Positions 1 to 8,843 of a stretch of 64,000 bases of DNA are shown here, one piece after another. Below the pieces are notes generated by a model. The model searched no databases, was not told where the DNA came from, and worked only from the letters and a program-made list of their open reading frames with translations. Every line of letters begins with the position of its first letter. Position 1 is the stretch's first letter. The position numbers were made by a program, and so were the translations under genes. Source of the DNA: a bacterium (GTDB lineage: Bacteria; Zixibacteria; MSB-5A5; CAIYYT01). The stretch is from the NCBI GenBank assembly GCA_016708315.1, contig JADJGC010000003.1, positions 248,001-312,000 of the forward strand, written 5' to 3'.

Positions 1-159
1 CTGACTTTTTCTTCGTTTTGTCCTCCCACATGGGCGGTGACGAAATGAGATTATCATGAAGATCTTTCCGAGATCGTAAGCGAGGGTGGAACAGATAAAT
101 CCTCGGAGAGCACTTCGAACCTTTGAAACACTTTTTTGTGGAGCAATAAGGAGCATAGA

Positions 160-2730
160 ATGAAGCAAAGAAACTGTTCGTTCTTTTATTTGCTACTGAC
201 ATTAATGCTTCTGTTCTCGTTTAGCTCGATTTACGCGGCAGTAACGGTGACCTACCAACCGGGTAGTTTTCCGTATAATACCACTGGCAACGTGATTACC
301 GCGCGTGTCGTTGCGACCGAGCCGATCGCTGCTTTTGACCTTATGTCAAATGTACGTTCGACGGTTACCAACGCTTTCGGTACCATCACGTCTGTGAACG
401 TGGCTGCAGTAGCCGGCGCCGTTGCTAATACCTCCAAGGTAAACGGCAGCAGCGAAGATTCGACCAGAATCTACGGTTTTGGCTGCGCCACGCCGATCAT
501 TATGCCGGCGGGTTCATATGATTTCACGTTTACGGTAACCACTTCCTGTGATACCGGTTTATTTGTTGTAGAAGATGGCGGCGATTGGGTTGTCGATATC
601 GACCCGGTTATTGCTTCGACTCAGTTTGTAAAGACTGATGCGACGCTTGCCACCCTGACGAGCAATGCTGGAACCTATCGTGTGTACAACACACCTCCGA
701 CGGTTTCGAATTGTCCTCCAGGCGCATTGGTATTTAATGCCTGTGCCGTCGTTCAATATGACTTTAACTTCACTGACCCGGACCTCAATTGCAATCCGAA
801 TCCAGATCAGAGCTGGTCAATTGTTTCCGGTCCAGGATCAATCGACAATACAGGTAATTTTGTATGGGATCCTCCGGCAGTCGCCGGCGTTTGCGGTCTC
901 TATGAAATCACTGTAAAGGTCACGGACGAGTACGGCGGCAGCGCGAACTGTCAATTTGAAGTTTCGCTGGTTACCGATGCTCCGTCATTCACCGAATGCC
1001 CGACCCCGGGTTCCGAATTGTTCGTATACTGGGGATGGACGGCTGACGGCGATGTGACCGCTGTTGATTTGGATAACTGCCCGGTGGCCCTGACCTATTC
1101 GCTTAACAGCTTCTCAGGTCCGGTTACTGCTGGTGCATTTACCGTTAACCCGGCAACGGGTGCCTGGAGCTGGCCGACCGAATTCGGTAACAATGCGTAC
1201 CTTGGCGACCATGATGTCACCATCGACGTAACCGACGGTTGCCAGACAGTGTCTTGCAACTTTACGATTCATGTTGCCCCGACCTTCGAAGTTGTGATCG
1301 AAAAGACCCACAACACGCTTCAGGGTAACTATGAGTTCGTATCGATCAGCTTGAATCACTTCACTGAAGGATTCGGCGGTTACGACTTGTTAATCAAGTA
1401 CGATGCGAGCGCATTGTCGTTCATTAGTGCTACGCCGGGTAGTATTCTTACCAATTGCGGTTTTGAATACTTCACCTATCGTCATGGCGCCGTTGGAAAC
1501 TGCTCGGGTTCCTGCCCGTCCGGTCTTCTTCGCATCGTGGCTGTAGCCGACATGAACAATGGTGCAAACCATCCTTCATGCTATGGTGAGAACGCTATTG
1601 GCGCGCTTGCCGAACTGAAGTTCCTTGTAACTAATGATCGTACCTACGAATGCCAGTACCTTCCGATCCAGTTCTGGTGGTTTGACTGCGGCGACAACAC
1701 CTTCTCGTCGATCACTGGTGACACCCTCTATATCGCTAACCATGTATATGGTTTCGATGGCGTTGGTGAAATCACTGGTCAACAGTACTATGGTGGTTGG
1801 CAGGGTATCCTTCCTGATGTGAACTGTATGGTCACATTAGGCGCCAAATACCATCCTGATTCCGTCGTTAACTTCTTTAACGGTGGAATTGACATCGTTT
1901 GCGCCGACTCGATTGACGCTCCTGGCGATCTGAACCTTAACGGAATTCCGTACGAAATCGCGGACGCCGTTCTGTACACGAACTACTTCCTGTATGGACT
2001 GGCCGCTCTCGATCCGAACCCGCAGTTCCGCGAAGCCCAGATTGCTGCTTCGGACGCCAACCAAGACGGAACAATACTTTCGGTCGGTGACCTTGTTTAC
2101 TTGCTGAGAGTAGTTGTCGGTGACGCTCTTCCGTTTGCGAAACTTGCTGCCTTCTCCGCGACTGCTGAAGTCACGGTACAGAACGGCACCCTTTCGACAA
2201 ATAGCTCCGATGCAATCGGCGCTATGTACTTGACCTTCGACATTCAAGGCGCTGTCTCGGTAACGAGCAACACCTCGATGAAGGTTGATTATGCCGAGAG
2301 AGATGGCAAGCTTCATATGCTCGTATGGTCCGGTTTGGATGATATGTCCAACTCGATCTCATACGGCGCGAATGAGCTTCTGACTGTCACTGGAGCTGAG
2401 CTGAGCAGTGTTGAAGTTGCCGACTATTATGGCAACCTCATGAACGTTCGTGTTGAGAAGTCCGCGCTTCCGACCGAATTTGCGCTGTCTCAGAATACCC
2501 CGAACCCGTTCAATCCGCTCACCAAGATCGGATTCGACCTGCCAGTCTCTGCCGACTGGAAGCTTGACATTTACAACGTAAATGGTCAGCTGGTTCAGAG
2601 CTATAACGGAACGAACATAGGCCATGTAGACGTTTCTTGGAATGCGGCGAACACCGCCAGCGGTATCTACTTCTATAAGTTGACCGCCGGTAGCTTCACC
2701 GAAACCAAGAAAATGGTGTTGATGAAGTAA
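160..2730 (+). CDS. secreted multidomain protein with cohesin-like, dockerin-like and C-terminal sorting domains
   Basis: About 856 aa. An ATG at 160 sits six bases after AAGGAG (148-153) and begins a signal peptide (basic MKQR, then a long Leu/Phe-rich core ending near YAA), so I prefer it to the in-frame TTG at 136. In order I see Ig/cadherin-like beta domains, a cohesin-like domain beginning near VVIEKTHNTLQGNYEF, a dockerin-like Ca-binding pair (GDLNLNGIPYEIADAVLYTNY and SDANQDGTILSVGDLVYLL), and a C-terminal domain with ALSQNTPNPFNP, SGIYFYKL and a final KKMVLMK typical of Por/type IX sorting domains. Likely exported to the cell surface. No enzyme motif was recognised. It stands alone, closed by a terminator at 2761. 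Confidence 0.85.
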   Translation: MKQRNCSFFYLLLTLMLLFSFSSIYAAVTVTYQPGSFPYNTTGNVITARVVATEPIAAFDLMSNVRSTVTNAFGTITSVNVAAVAGAVANTSKVNGSSEDSTRIYGFGCATPIIMPAGSYDFTFTVTTSCDTGLFVVEDGGDWVVDIDPVIASTQFVKTDATLATLTSNAGTYRVYNTPPTVSNCPPGALVFNACAVVQYDFNFTDPDLNCNPNPDQSWSIVSGPGSIDNTGNFVWDPPAVAGVCGLYEITVKVTDEYGGSANCQFEVSLVTDAPSFTECPTPGSELFVYWGWTADGDVTAVDLDNCPVALTYSLNSFSGPVTAGAFTVNPATGAWSWPTEFGNNAYLGDHDVTIDVTDGCQTVSCNFTIHVAPTFEVVIEKTHNTLQGNYEFVSISLNHFTEGFGGYDLLIKYDASALSFISATPGSILTNCGFEYFTYRHGAVGNCSGSCPSGLLRIVAVADMNNGANHPSCYGENAIGALAELKFLVTNDRTYECQYLPIQFWWFDCGDNTFSSITGDTLYIANHVYGFDGVGEITGQQYYGGWQGILPDVNCMVTLGAKYHPDSVVNFFNGGIDIVCADSIDAPGDLNLNGIPYEIADAVLYTNYFLYGLAALDPNPQFREAQIAASDANQDGTILSVGDLVYLLRVVVGDALPFAKLAAFSATAEVTVQNGTLSTNSSDAIGAMYLTFDIQGAVSVTSNTSMKVDYAERDGKLHMLVWSGLDDMSNSISYGANELLTVTGAELSSVEVADYYGNLMNVRVEKSALPTEFALSQNTPNPFNPLTKIGFDLPVSADWKLDIYNVNGQLVQSYNGTNIGHVDVSWNAANTASGIYFYKLTAGSFTETKKMVLMK

Positions 2731-2760
2731 TTTAATCCTACTTCACTAATACATCGTTCA

Positions 2761-2797
2761 ACAGGAGCGGGTCGAACAGCCCGCTCCTGTTTTTTTG
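2761..2797 (+). terminator. rho-independent terminator after the secreted protein gene
   Basis: An 11-base inverted repeat (ACAGGAGCGGG / CCCGCTCCTGT, 2761-2771 and 2780-2790) with an 8-base loop runs into seven T residues, 31 bases downstream of the stop codon at 2730. Confidence 0.9.
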
Positions 2798-2815
2798 TGG
2801 GTGTGTGACAGTAGA

Positions 2816-3757
2816 TTATAAGCGCGGTGAAGAAAGTGCGGACTCGACTTGTCGACGGCGCCGACGGCTGACCTCTACAAGGTCGCCTGATTTCATTCGG
2901 ACAGCCCACCTCGATTCCGCAATTGACACGAGTTCCTTGATCATGCTGGAATTTACCAAGGCGCGCCGGTGGACTCTGAGGAATTGGCCCTGCGGAAGTT
3001 GGGCTTCCAAATTCTGAATGGATTCACGGTGGAGCAACTTCGAGCCGCGAGCACGGATGTTTACATAGTAATCGGCAGACTCGACCCATTCAATTTCGGA
3101 CACGGGCAGAAAAATCGTCTTATCAGCGAGCCGAATCTGAAGTTGCTCAAGCGGCATCGAATTCGGGAATGTAGGTACGCTGTCTTGGGAGATGGTTGCG
3201 ATATCAGGATTAGGTGCTTCGGTGTCCGGAATGCTAGGCGAATCGGTGCGAATCGGAGTCTGACGTACAAGCAAGGTCGTCGGGATGGCAATTGCCAAGT
3301 AAACGGCCAAATCGATGAAAACCGCTTGATAAGTCAAGTAGTCGGTAAACCTAAAGCGATTGAAGACCTCAGCATAGGTTCTTCCATAGAGGAGCATCGG
3401 AGGCACAGGACGGATAAGGCGCAGATAGAGGGCTTGAGCGAGAACGACAGCAATTGCCATTATGGTGTGGGATAAAATCTTAGGGGCTATCTCTAATTTC
3501 GAGTTCTCGATCTTTCTCGACAGGCGAATTATCAGGGCGGCGTAAGCAATCCAAGAAAGCCAGCGAATTTGCCCGCCCAGAATCAACTCAGCCCAACGCG
3601 GTTCTTGAGTCGAAGACCATTGAATCCCATAGAAAATACTCCCAAGAAGTGCCCAAGTTACGAAGGCGGCGGCCAATAGCATCATATTGCGGGCTGTGAG
3701 AGACACTTGATCGTAGTCCTTAAAATTGGGTTCGGTGAGTATACGTATGCTCGCCAA
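2816..3757 (-). CDS. membrane-bound LytTR-domain DNA-binding regulator
   Basis: 313 aa. The N-terminal half has about four hydrophobic segments (around residues 25-45, 60-80, 95-112, 140-165). After a polar linker (about 170-205) comes a LytTR DNA-binding domain with its usual blocks (EIEWVESADYYVNI, LHRESIQNLEAQLP, FLRVHRRALVN). There is no receiver domain, so it is probably not a phosphorelay response regulator but a membrane-tethered transcription factor. The first codon is a TTG without a clear ribosome site; a GTG about 17 codons later lies ten bases after AAGGA and is an alternative. It converges on the preceding secreted-protein gene. Target genes cannot be read from here. Confidence 0.75.
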   Translation of the reverse strand: MASIRILTEPNFKDYDQVSLTARNMMLLAAAFVTWALLGSIFYGIQWSSTQEPRWAELILGGQIRWLSWIAYAALIIRLSRKIENSKLEIAPKILSHTIMAIAVVLAQALYLRLIRPVPPMLLYGRTYAEVFNRFRFTDYLTYQAVFIDLAVYLAIAIPTTLLVRQTPIRTDSPSIPDTEAPNPDIATISQDSVPTFPNSMPLEQLQIRLADKTIFLPVSEIEWVESADYYVNIRARGSKLLHRESIQNLEAQLPQGQFLRVHRRALVNSSMIKELVSIAESRWAVRMKSGDLVEVSRRRRRQVESALSSPRL

Positions 3758-3926
3758 AAGTGTTTAGAGATTGCTGAACAATCATACTAATCCGAAACTT
3801 GCATTCAGGGCAATTCCGTTCGACCGTCAAATCTGACCGTTTACTGCATCGCTGTATACTTAAGTCAAGTCAATGCGTTATCAGTCTGATGAAACGAGCT
3901 TCACAACTCCAGAAAGGACAGAACGC

Positions 3927-5717
3927 ATGCAATTGACTCAGCACTTTCAAAAATCTCTAAGCGCAATCGTCGCGTTAGTGATCATTCTCTCCGGCGGACA
4001 AGCTTCAGGACTGAGTTTTACGAAGTTGACGACTGGTGAAATCGTAAACGACGGCGGGTATAGTCGAAGTGTCAATCTTGTCGACTACGACAATGATTCA
4101 GACTTGGACGTATTCTTCGTAAATCAGACGGGCGGTAACGCGTCCGCGTTTCTGTATCGGAACGATGGAGGGGCAATTTTCACGAAAGTCCAGGGTGATC
4201 CGATTGTCGCGGATTCGTATGCAGGCGACGGTTCGAGCTGGGCAGACATTGACAATGATGGAGATCTGGACTGTTTCGTCGCCACGTGGTCAAATCAGAA
4301 CGACTATCTATATCTGAACAACGGCAACGGGAGTTTCTCCAAACAGTTGACAGGGCCGCTGGTGAGCACACCTGCATACACGGACTATTGTTCGTGGGCG
4401 GACTATGACATTGACGGAGATGTTGACCTCTTTGTGAGCGTAGGGTTCGGCGATTTCAAGAATCTTCTCTATCGAAATGAAGGTGCAGGGGCGTTTACAC
4501 GGATCTTGACCGGTCCTATAGTAAACGATGGCCTGCGCGCCCATGGGGCGGCCTGGGGAGATTACGATCGCGATGGTGATCCTGATCTCTTCGTAGCAAA
4601 CATCCTCCAAGACAATTCGCTTTTCAAGAATTTGGGCGGCGGGAATTTTGTGAAAGTGACAGGGAGCGATCCGGGTATTGGTGTAGGGTTTTCAGAAAGA
4701 TCACTCTGGTCGGATTTCGATAACGATCGCGATCTCGATTTATTCGTGACGAACTACCAGAATCAATCGAACTTCCTTTACCTTAATGTCGGTGACACAA
4801 CATTCACCCGGGTTGTTTCCGGAATCGTGCCAAATGATCCCGGCTACTGGTTCTCGACAACATCAGGCGACGTTGATAATGATGGGGATATCGATTTGTA
4901 TGTCACCCAAGCATTCAATACAGCGGGGGACCGGAACAAACTGTATATGAATGACGGCAGCGGCAACTTCAGTGCTTTCGCCGGCGATGCGATCGTAACG
5001 GATTCCGGGTGGTCCATTTCCAGTTCGTTTGGGGATCTGGATCGGGATGGCGATCTCGACTTAGTGCTAGCAAAGGGTTTCGGCGAGACCGAAAACAATG
5101 CAGTGTACTTCAACGACGGGAATACAAATCACTGGCTCGAGGTGAGATTCAGCGGCAACGTCAGCAATCGTTCAGGAATAGGAGCCAAGATAGCAGTTTT
5201 TGCAACTATCGATGGTCAACCGCGTTGGCAGTTCCGTGAGACGACAAGCGCGTCCGGATTTGGACAAAATGGACCTGAGGCGCACTTCGGGATGGGAGAC
5301 GCGGCGATGGCGGATTCGGTCTTGGTCCAGTGGCCTTCTGGCAGGAGTACGATTCTTACCAATGTCTCAGTCGACGTGCTTCTGGATATCTATGAATGCG
5401 GGACATCGGATGCCGATTCTGACGGTATCAACGATCCGTGCGACAATTGTCCGAATACTCCAAATGTGACGCAAACGGACACTGACGGCGATCAGGTCGG
5501 CGACGCTTGTGACTTCCTCGCAGGTGACGCCGATGGCAACGGGAACATCACAGTTTCGGATGCAGTCTACCTAATAAATTACATATTTAATGGGGGACCA
5601 ACTCCGTCACCGATTTTGTCGGGAGACGCAGATTGCTCTGAAACAGTGACGATTTCGGACGCAGTGTACTTAATCACTTACATATTCTCGGGAGGACCGG
5701 CACCCTGCAATTGGTGA
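3927..5717 (+). CDS. secreted FG-GAP/VCBS repeat protein with ASPIC/UnbV, thrombospondin type 3 and dockerin-like repeats
   Basis: About 596 aa. ATG 3927 is eight bases after AAAGGA and starts a signal peptide, so it is favoured over the in-frame ATG at 3873. The body is a series of about seven VCBS/FG-GAP beta-propeller repeats, each with a Ca-binding loop such as DYDNDSDLDVF or DIDNDGDLDCF. Then come an ASPIC/UnbV-like module (NHWLEVRFSG ... VQWPSGR), a thrombospondin type 3-like stretch (DADSDGINDPCDNCP) and a C-terminal pair of dockerin-like repeats with DAVYLINYIF and DAVYLITYIF. Such proteins are extracellular and bind calcium; the ligand is unknown. Unlike its neighbour at 160 it has no C-terminal sorting domain. 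Confidence 0.85.
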   Translation: MQLTQHFQKSLSAIVALVIILSGGQASGLSFTKLTTGEIVNDGGYSRSVNLVDYDNDSDLDVFFVNQTGGNASAFLYRNDGGAIFTKVQGDPIVADSYAGDGSSWADIDNDGDLDCFVATWSNQNDYLYLNNGNGSFSKQLTGPLVSTPAYTDYCSWADYDIDGDVDLFVSVGFGDFKNLLYRNEGAGAFTRILTGPIVNDGLRAHGAAWGDYDRDGDPDLFVANILQDNSLFKNLGGGNFVKVTGSDPGIGVGFSERSLWSDFDNDRDLDLFVTNYQNQSNFLYLNVGDTTFTRVVSGIVPNDPGYWFSTTSGDVDNDGDIDLYVTQAFNTAGDRNKLYMNDGSGNFSAFAGDAIVTDSGWSISSSFGDLDRDGDLDLVLAKGFGETENNAVYFNDGNTNHWLEVRFSGNVSNRSGIGAKIAVFATIDGQPRWQFRETTSASGFGQNGPEAHFGMGDAAMADSVLVQWPSGRSTILTNVSVDVLLDIYECGTSDADSDGINDPCDNCPNTPNVTQTDTDGDQVGDACDFLAGDADGNGNITVSDAVYLINYIFNGGPTPSPILSGDADCSETVTISDAVYLITYIFSGGPAPCNW

Positions 5718-5725
5718 TTTGAAGA

Positions 5726-6088
5726 CTACTCGCCGCGGTATTCGCAGCGGGTGAGTGGGGTTTCGCTGATGGTGATCTTGCTGAGGCCGGAGAGCTTTGG
5801 TTTGATGCGCTCCCAGAGCCAGCGGGCGATGTATTCGGTAGAAGCGATGGTTAAGCCTTCGATATCGTTGAGATGGTGGTGGTCAAGTTGGTCGATGAGC
5901 GGCTTGACGGCGTCGTAGATCTCGCGGTAGTCGATTAGGAAGCCGGTTGCAGGGTCGACTTCGCCGGTAACCTCAACGAAGACGACATAGCCGTGGCCGT
6001 GAAGGTTATGGCAGGGGTGATGAGAGGGGAGATGGTCGAGCCGATGGGAGGCGTCGAAGTTGAATTGGTGGGTGAGGGTGACGATCAT
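5726..6088 (-). CDS. queD: 6-carboxytetrahydropterin synthase QueD
   Basis: 120 aa, normal length for QueD of the PTPS fold. It converts dihydroneopterin triphosphate to 6-carboxy-tetrahydropterin, an early step to queuosine. Zinc ligands H15, H30 and H32 (in LHGHGY), catalytic Cys26, His71 and a late Glu109 (ISET) are all in place. It is last in a minus-strand queC-queE-queD group; the gap to queE holds a short tandem repeat (6109-6196). No folE is present in the window. Confidence 0.92.
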   Translation of the reverse strand: MIVTLTHQFNFDASHRLDHLPSHHPCHNLHGHGYVVFVEVTGEVDPATGFLIDYREIYDAVKPLIDQLDHHHLNDIEGLTIASTEYIARWLWERIKPKLSGLSKITISETPLTRCEYRGE

Positions 6089-6108
6089 TTAAATACAACC
6101 CCCTGTGT

Positions 6109-6196
6109 CCCCCTTTGCTAAGGGGGAATCAGACCAACAAATATTCATCGGGTCCCCTTTGCTAAGAGGGAATAAGACCGAGAAATATTCATCGGG
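6109..6196. repeat. tandem 44-bp palindromic repeat at the queE 3' end
   Basis: Two consecutive copies of a 44-base unit (about 6109-6152 and 6153-6196) differ at only a handful of bases. Each begins with a small palindrome (CCCCCTT TGCT AAGGGGG in the first copy, slightly decayed in the second) and ends with AAATATTCATCGGG. The stop codon and the last codon of queE lie inside the second copy, so the first looks like a duplication that includes the gene end. Confidence 0.75.
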
Positions 6197-6938
6197 CGCG
6201 CTCGTTTCCCCAGGCTAGGATATGAAGGCGGGGCGAGAAGCGGTAGCCGCGACGGATGCATTCTTCGGAAAGCCACGGCATGATCCGGGTCTGGACTTCA
6301 GAGGTGACGCCTTCGGGCATCAAGATGATTCGGTCGGCTGGAATTGGCGGCATGAAGATCTTTTCCATTTCGTCGATATCTTTGGGCGCTTGAATGACAA
6401 ACTTGAAATCGCATTTGTGGGTCGCGATGATAGTCGCCAGAGCCGCTGCGACGCGGGTTTTCATCGTGTACAGGCCGCTATTGGAAAGCTTGGGCGAACA
6501 GTTCCACCAGTTGATGCGGGCGATCATTGCAGGCGAAGGGACGTACATGCCGTTGGTTTCGATTTCAAAGAACGAGAATCCTGCCTCGATGAGGGCATCG
6601 ATCATGGCTGGAATCCTGTCCTGATGAAGCATCGGCTCGCCGCCGGTAATGACGACATGAGTCTCGTGTTTCGGGCTGGATGATTTGGACATGATTTCGA
6701 GAGCATGATTGGTGATTTCCGAGACTGTGAGCAGCGAGCCTTCTTCGATCTTATCTTCATCCCAAGTGAAACGGGTATCGCACCAAGCACAACCGAGATT
6801 GCAGTATTTCAAGCGAACGAAAAGGGCAGGAATCCCGGCGAAACGTCCTTCTCCCTGAATGGAGAGGAACATTTCGCTAATGGGTAGTTTCCCGTCAAAC
6901 TCGGTCGGCCAAGAAACGATCTTCGGTTTGTAGCTCAT
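6189..6938 (-). CDS. queE: 7-carboxy-7-deazaguanine synthase QueE (radical SAM)
   Basis: 249 aa. This radical-SAM enzyme turns 6-carboxytetrahydropterin into 7-carboxy-7-deazaguanine. The cluster motif CNLGCAWC (Cys46, Cys50, Cys53) is the CX3CX2C form, preceded by the typical FLSIQGEG; VITGGEPMLH follows later. It overlaps queC by four bases (ATGA), so the two are translationally coupled. The stop codon lies in the tandem repeat that separates it from queD. Confidence 0.93.
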   Translation of the reverse strand: MSYKPKIVSWPTEFDGKLPISEMFLSIQGEGRFAGIPALFVRLKYCNLGCAWCDTRFTWDEDKIEEGSLLTVSEITNHALEIMSKSSSPKHETHVVITGGEPMLHQDRIPAMIDALIEAGFSFFEIETNGMYVPSPAMIARINWWNCSPKLSNSGLYTMKTRVAAALATIIATHKCDFKFVIQAPKDIDEMEKIFMPPIPADRIILMPEGVTSEVQTRIMPWLSEECIRRGYRFSPRLHILAWGNERAR

Positions 6939-7663
6939 TTGGATTTCAACTCACGATAAGCTGGGGTATAGATTGTCGGATCGGCTACGCGGGCATCTTC
7001 GAATCCGCGACGCCGGATTAAACAACTATCGCATTCGCCGCAGGCGCGGCCTTGATTGTCGGGATCGTAACAACTGAGCGTAAGAGAATAATCAACGCCA
7101 AGGCGAATGCCTTCCTGGATGATCTGAGCTTTAGTCATGTGAATCAGCGGGGCATTGACAATGATGCGAGCACCTTCAATTCCAGAGCGCGTGCCGAGGT
7201 TGGCCATGTTCTGGAATGCTTCGATGAACTCGGGCCGACAGTCGGGGTAGCCAGAGTAATCAATGGCATTGGCGCCAATGAAGATTGAGCCAGCTCCCAA
7301 CGATTCCGCCCATGCCAAGGCTATCGCGAGAAAAATTGTATTTCGAGCAGGAACGTAGGTAATCGGGATGTGAGTGCTCATTTCCGTCTCGATGCGATTC
7401 TTCGGCACCTTGATGTTGGCCGTAAGAGCGGAGCCGCCGATAGGGCCAAGATCGATTGGGAAGACCAGATGGTCCTCGACGCCAAATTTCTGAGCCAATG
7501 TTCGTGCTGCAGCAAGCTCCTGGAAGTGGCGTTGGTGATAGTCGAAGGAGATAGTGCGGACTTGATAGCCGTTCGCCTTTGCCATGGCGAGGGTAGTTGT
7601 TGAATCAATACCGCCGGAGAGCAATACCACGGCGGAATTCGGATTTATGTTCGGTTTGTTCAT
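6935..7663 (-). CDS. queC: 7-cyano-7-deazaguanine synthase QueC
   Basis: 242 aa. An ATP-dependent enzyme making preQ0 from 7-carboxy-7-deazaguanine and ammonia. It carries the PP-loop SGGIDS (16-21) and the C-terminal zinc site with four cysteines (CYDPDNQGRACGECDSC). It is first in the minus-strand queC-queE-queD operon, divergent from queF. The ATG has no Shine-Dalgarno and lies only nine bases after a -10 box, so the mRNA may have almost no leader. Confidence 0.94.
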   Translation of the reverse strand: MNKPNINPNSAVVLLSGGIDSTTTLAMAKANGYQVRTISFDYHQRHFQELAAARTLAQKFGVEDHLVFPIDLGPIGGSALTANIKVPKNRIETEMSTHIPITYVPARNTIFLAIALAWAESLGAGSIFIGANAIDYSGYPDCRPEFIEAFQNMANLGTRSGIEGARIIVNAPLIHMTKAQIIQEGIRLGVDYSLTLSCYDPDNQGRACGECDSCLIRRRGFEDARVADPTIYTPAYRELKSK

Positions 7664-7672
7664 AGTGTGGAG

Positions 7673-7700
7673 AATATAGGCAATTGCCCGGTCATGTCAA
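7673..7700 (-). promoter_or_regulatory. sigma70-type promoter of queC operon
   Basis: On the minus strand TTGACA (complement of 7695-7700), a 16-base spacer and TATATT (complement of 7673-7678) lie nine bases before the queC ATG. The match to the -35 consensus is perfect. Confidence 0.6.
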
Positions 7701-7722
7701 ATAAAGCCTTAATGAGTCGCTG

Positions 7723-7751
7723 TTGCAATTGGCGAGAGTATTTCTTATACT
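7723..7751 (+). promoter_or_regulatory. sigma70-type promoter of queF, probably leaderless
   Basis: TTGCAA (7723-7728), 17 bases, TATACT (7746-7751). Only six bases (CCGGTC) separate the -10 box from the queF ATG, and there is no Shine-Dalgarno. Transcription would begin at or next to the start codon. Confidence 0.6.
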
Positions 7752-7757
7752 CCGGTC

Positions 7758-8150
7758 ATGACAGAATCATCTTACGAAGGACGCCAGGACCAGATTCGCG
7801 AGTGGAAGACTCCGGAGATCGAGACGTTTCGCAATATCTACAGCGACCGCGACTACGAAATCAAAATGGAGACGAACGAATTCAGCTGTGTCTGCCCCAA
7901 GACAGGACTTCCGGATTTCGCGACGTTGATACTGACGTTTGTGCCGGCAGAGTACTGCATTGAGCTAAAGAGCTTCAAAGAGTATTTGCTGGCCTACCGG
8001 AATCAGGGAATTTTCCACGAGAACGTGGTGAACCGAATAACTGATGATCTGGTCGCGGCAATCAAACCCAGACGGCTACGTCTTGAAGGGCGATTCAACA
8101 ACCGTGGCGGAATTCAGACAACTGTAGTAAGAGAATACCCCCAACCTTGA
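7758..8150 (+). CDS. queF: NADPH-dependent 7-cyano-7-deazaguanine reductase QueF
   Basis: 130 aa, the short unimodal type of QueF. It reduces preQ0 to preQ1 for queuosine in tRNA. Catalytic Cys46 and Asp53 sit in CPKTGLPD; the ELKSFKEY motif and FHENV (His87, Glu88) of the family are also present. It is divergent from queC, so the four queuosine genes here form one divergent regulon. Together with queCDE it indicates de novo queuosine precursor synthesis. Confidence 0.93.
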   Translation: MTESSYEGRQDQIREWKTPEIETFRNIYSDRDYEIKMETNEFSCVCPKTGLPDFATLILTFVPAEYCIELKSFKEYLLAYRNQGIFHENVVNRITDDLVAAIKPRRLRLEGRFNNRGGIQTTVVREYPQP

Positions 8151-8195
8151 TGCGGATGTACGGCAATTTCTCACCCTATTCGCGGCAAATGCACG

Positions 8196-8843
8196 ATGAA
8201 CGATAGTCAGTCAACATATTTCCTTGAGAACATCGTTGTGGGCGAGCTGCAGATGAACTGCTACATCTTCGGCTGTGCGGATACTCGCGAAGCGGTGATA
8301 ATCGATCCGGGCGGCGACGCGCCGCAGATTATCGAGGCGGTTGAGGAGATTGGTGCGAAGGTGAAGATGATCCTGCTCACGCACGGCCATTACGACCACA
8401 TCGGCGGATTGAATGAAGTCAGAGCGAAGTATGGTTGTCCTGTTCTCATTCACGTTGCAGACGAGGACGCACTGACCAATCCGATGGTAAATCTTAGCGC
8501 ACTTACTGGGGGCAATGTCAAATGCGCTGCAGCAGATCAGATTTTGGAGGATGGTGACAAAATCACCGTGGGGAAGCTGCAACTCGAAGTTCTCCACACG
8601 CCGGGACATACACCGGGAGGGATTTGTTTCCGGTGGGAGAAGATTGTGTTTGGGGGAGACCTCTTGTTTAATGGAAGTATTGGCCGGACCGACTTACCGG
8701 GCGGGTCGTTTGACGATATTGAGAGATCGATAATCAGGAAGATTTATGTCCTGGATGACGAAACGGTCATCTATTCAGGACATGGCGAGCCGACTACGGT
8801 CGGGTTTGAGAAGAAATTTAACCCGTACGTGAGGTCGAATTGA
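8196..8843 (+). CDS. MBL-fold metallo-hydrolase (glyoxalase II-like)
   Basis: 215 aa. The metallo-beta-lactamase motif is intact: THGHYDH (His63, His65, Asp67, His68), His138 in PGHTPGG, Asp155 and His196. This is the short hydroxyacylglutathione-hydrolase-like group often annotated YcbL/GloB2, without the C-terminal substrate domain of true glyoxalase II, so the substrate is uncertain. The stop overlaps the start of the next gene (TGATG), suggesting a shared transcript with the PHP and glycosylase genes. Confidence 0.85.
   Translation: MNDSQSTYFLENIVVGELQMNCYIFGCADTREAVIIDPGGDAPQIIEAVEEIGAKVKMILLTHGHYDHIGGLNEVRAKYGCPVLIHVADEDALTNPMVNLSALTGGNVKCAAADQILEDGDKITVGKLQLEVLHTPGHTPGGICFRWEKIVFGGDLLFNGSIGRTDLPGGSFDDIERSIIRKIYVLDDETVIYSGHGEPTTVGFEKKFNPYVRSN

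Noticed and set aside
1..159. Possible gene end or RNA before the first secreted protein
   Set aside because: No open frame of any quality, no terminator and no RNA pattern could be read in these bases.
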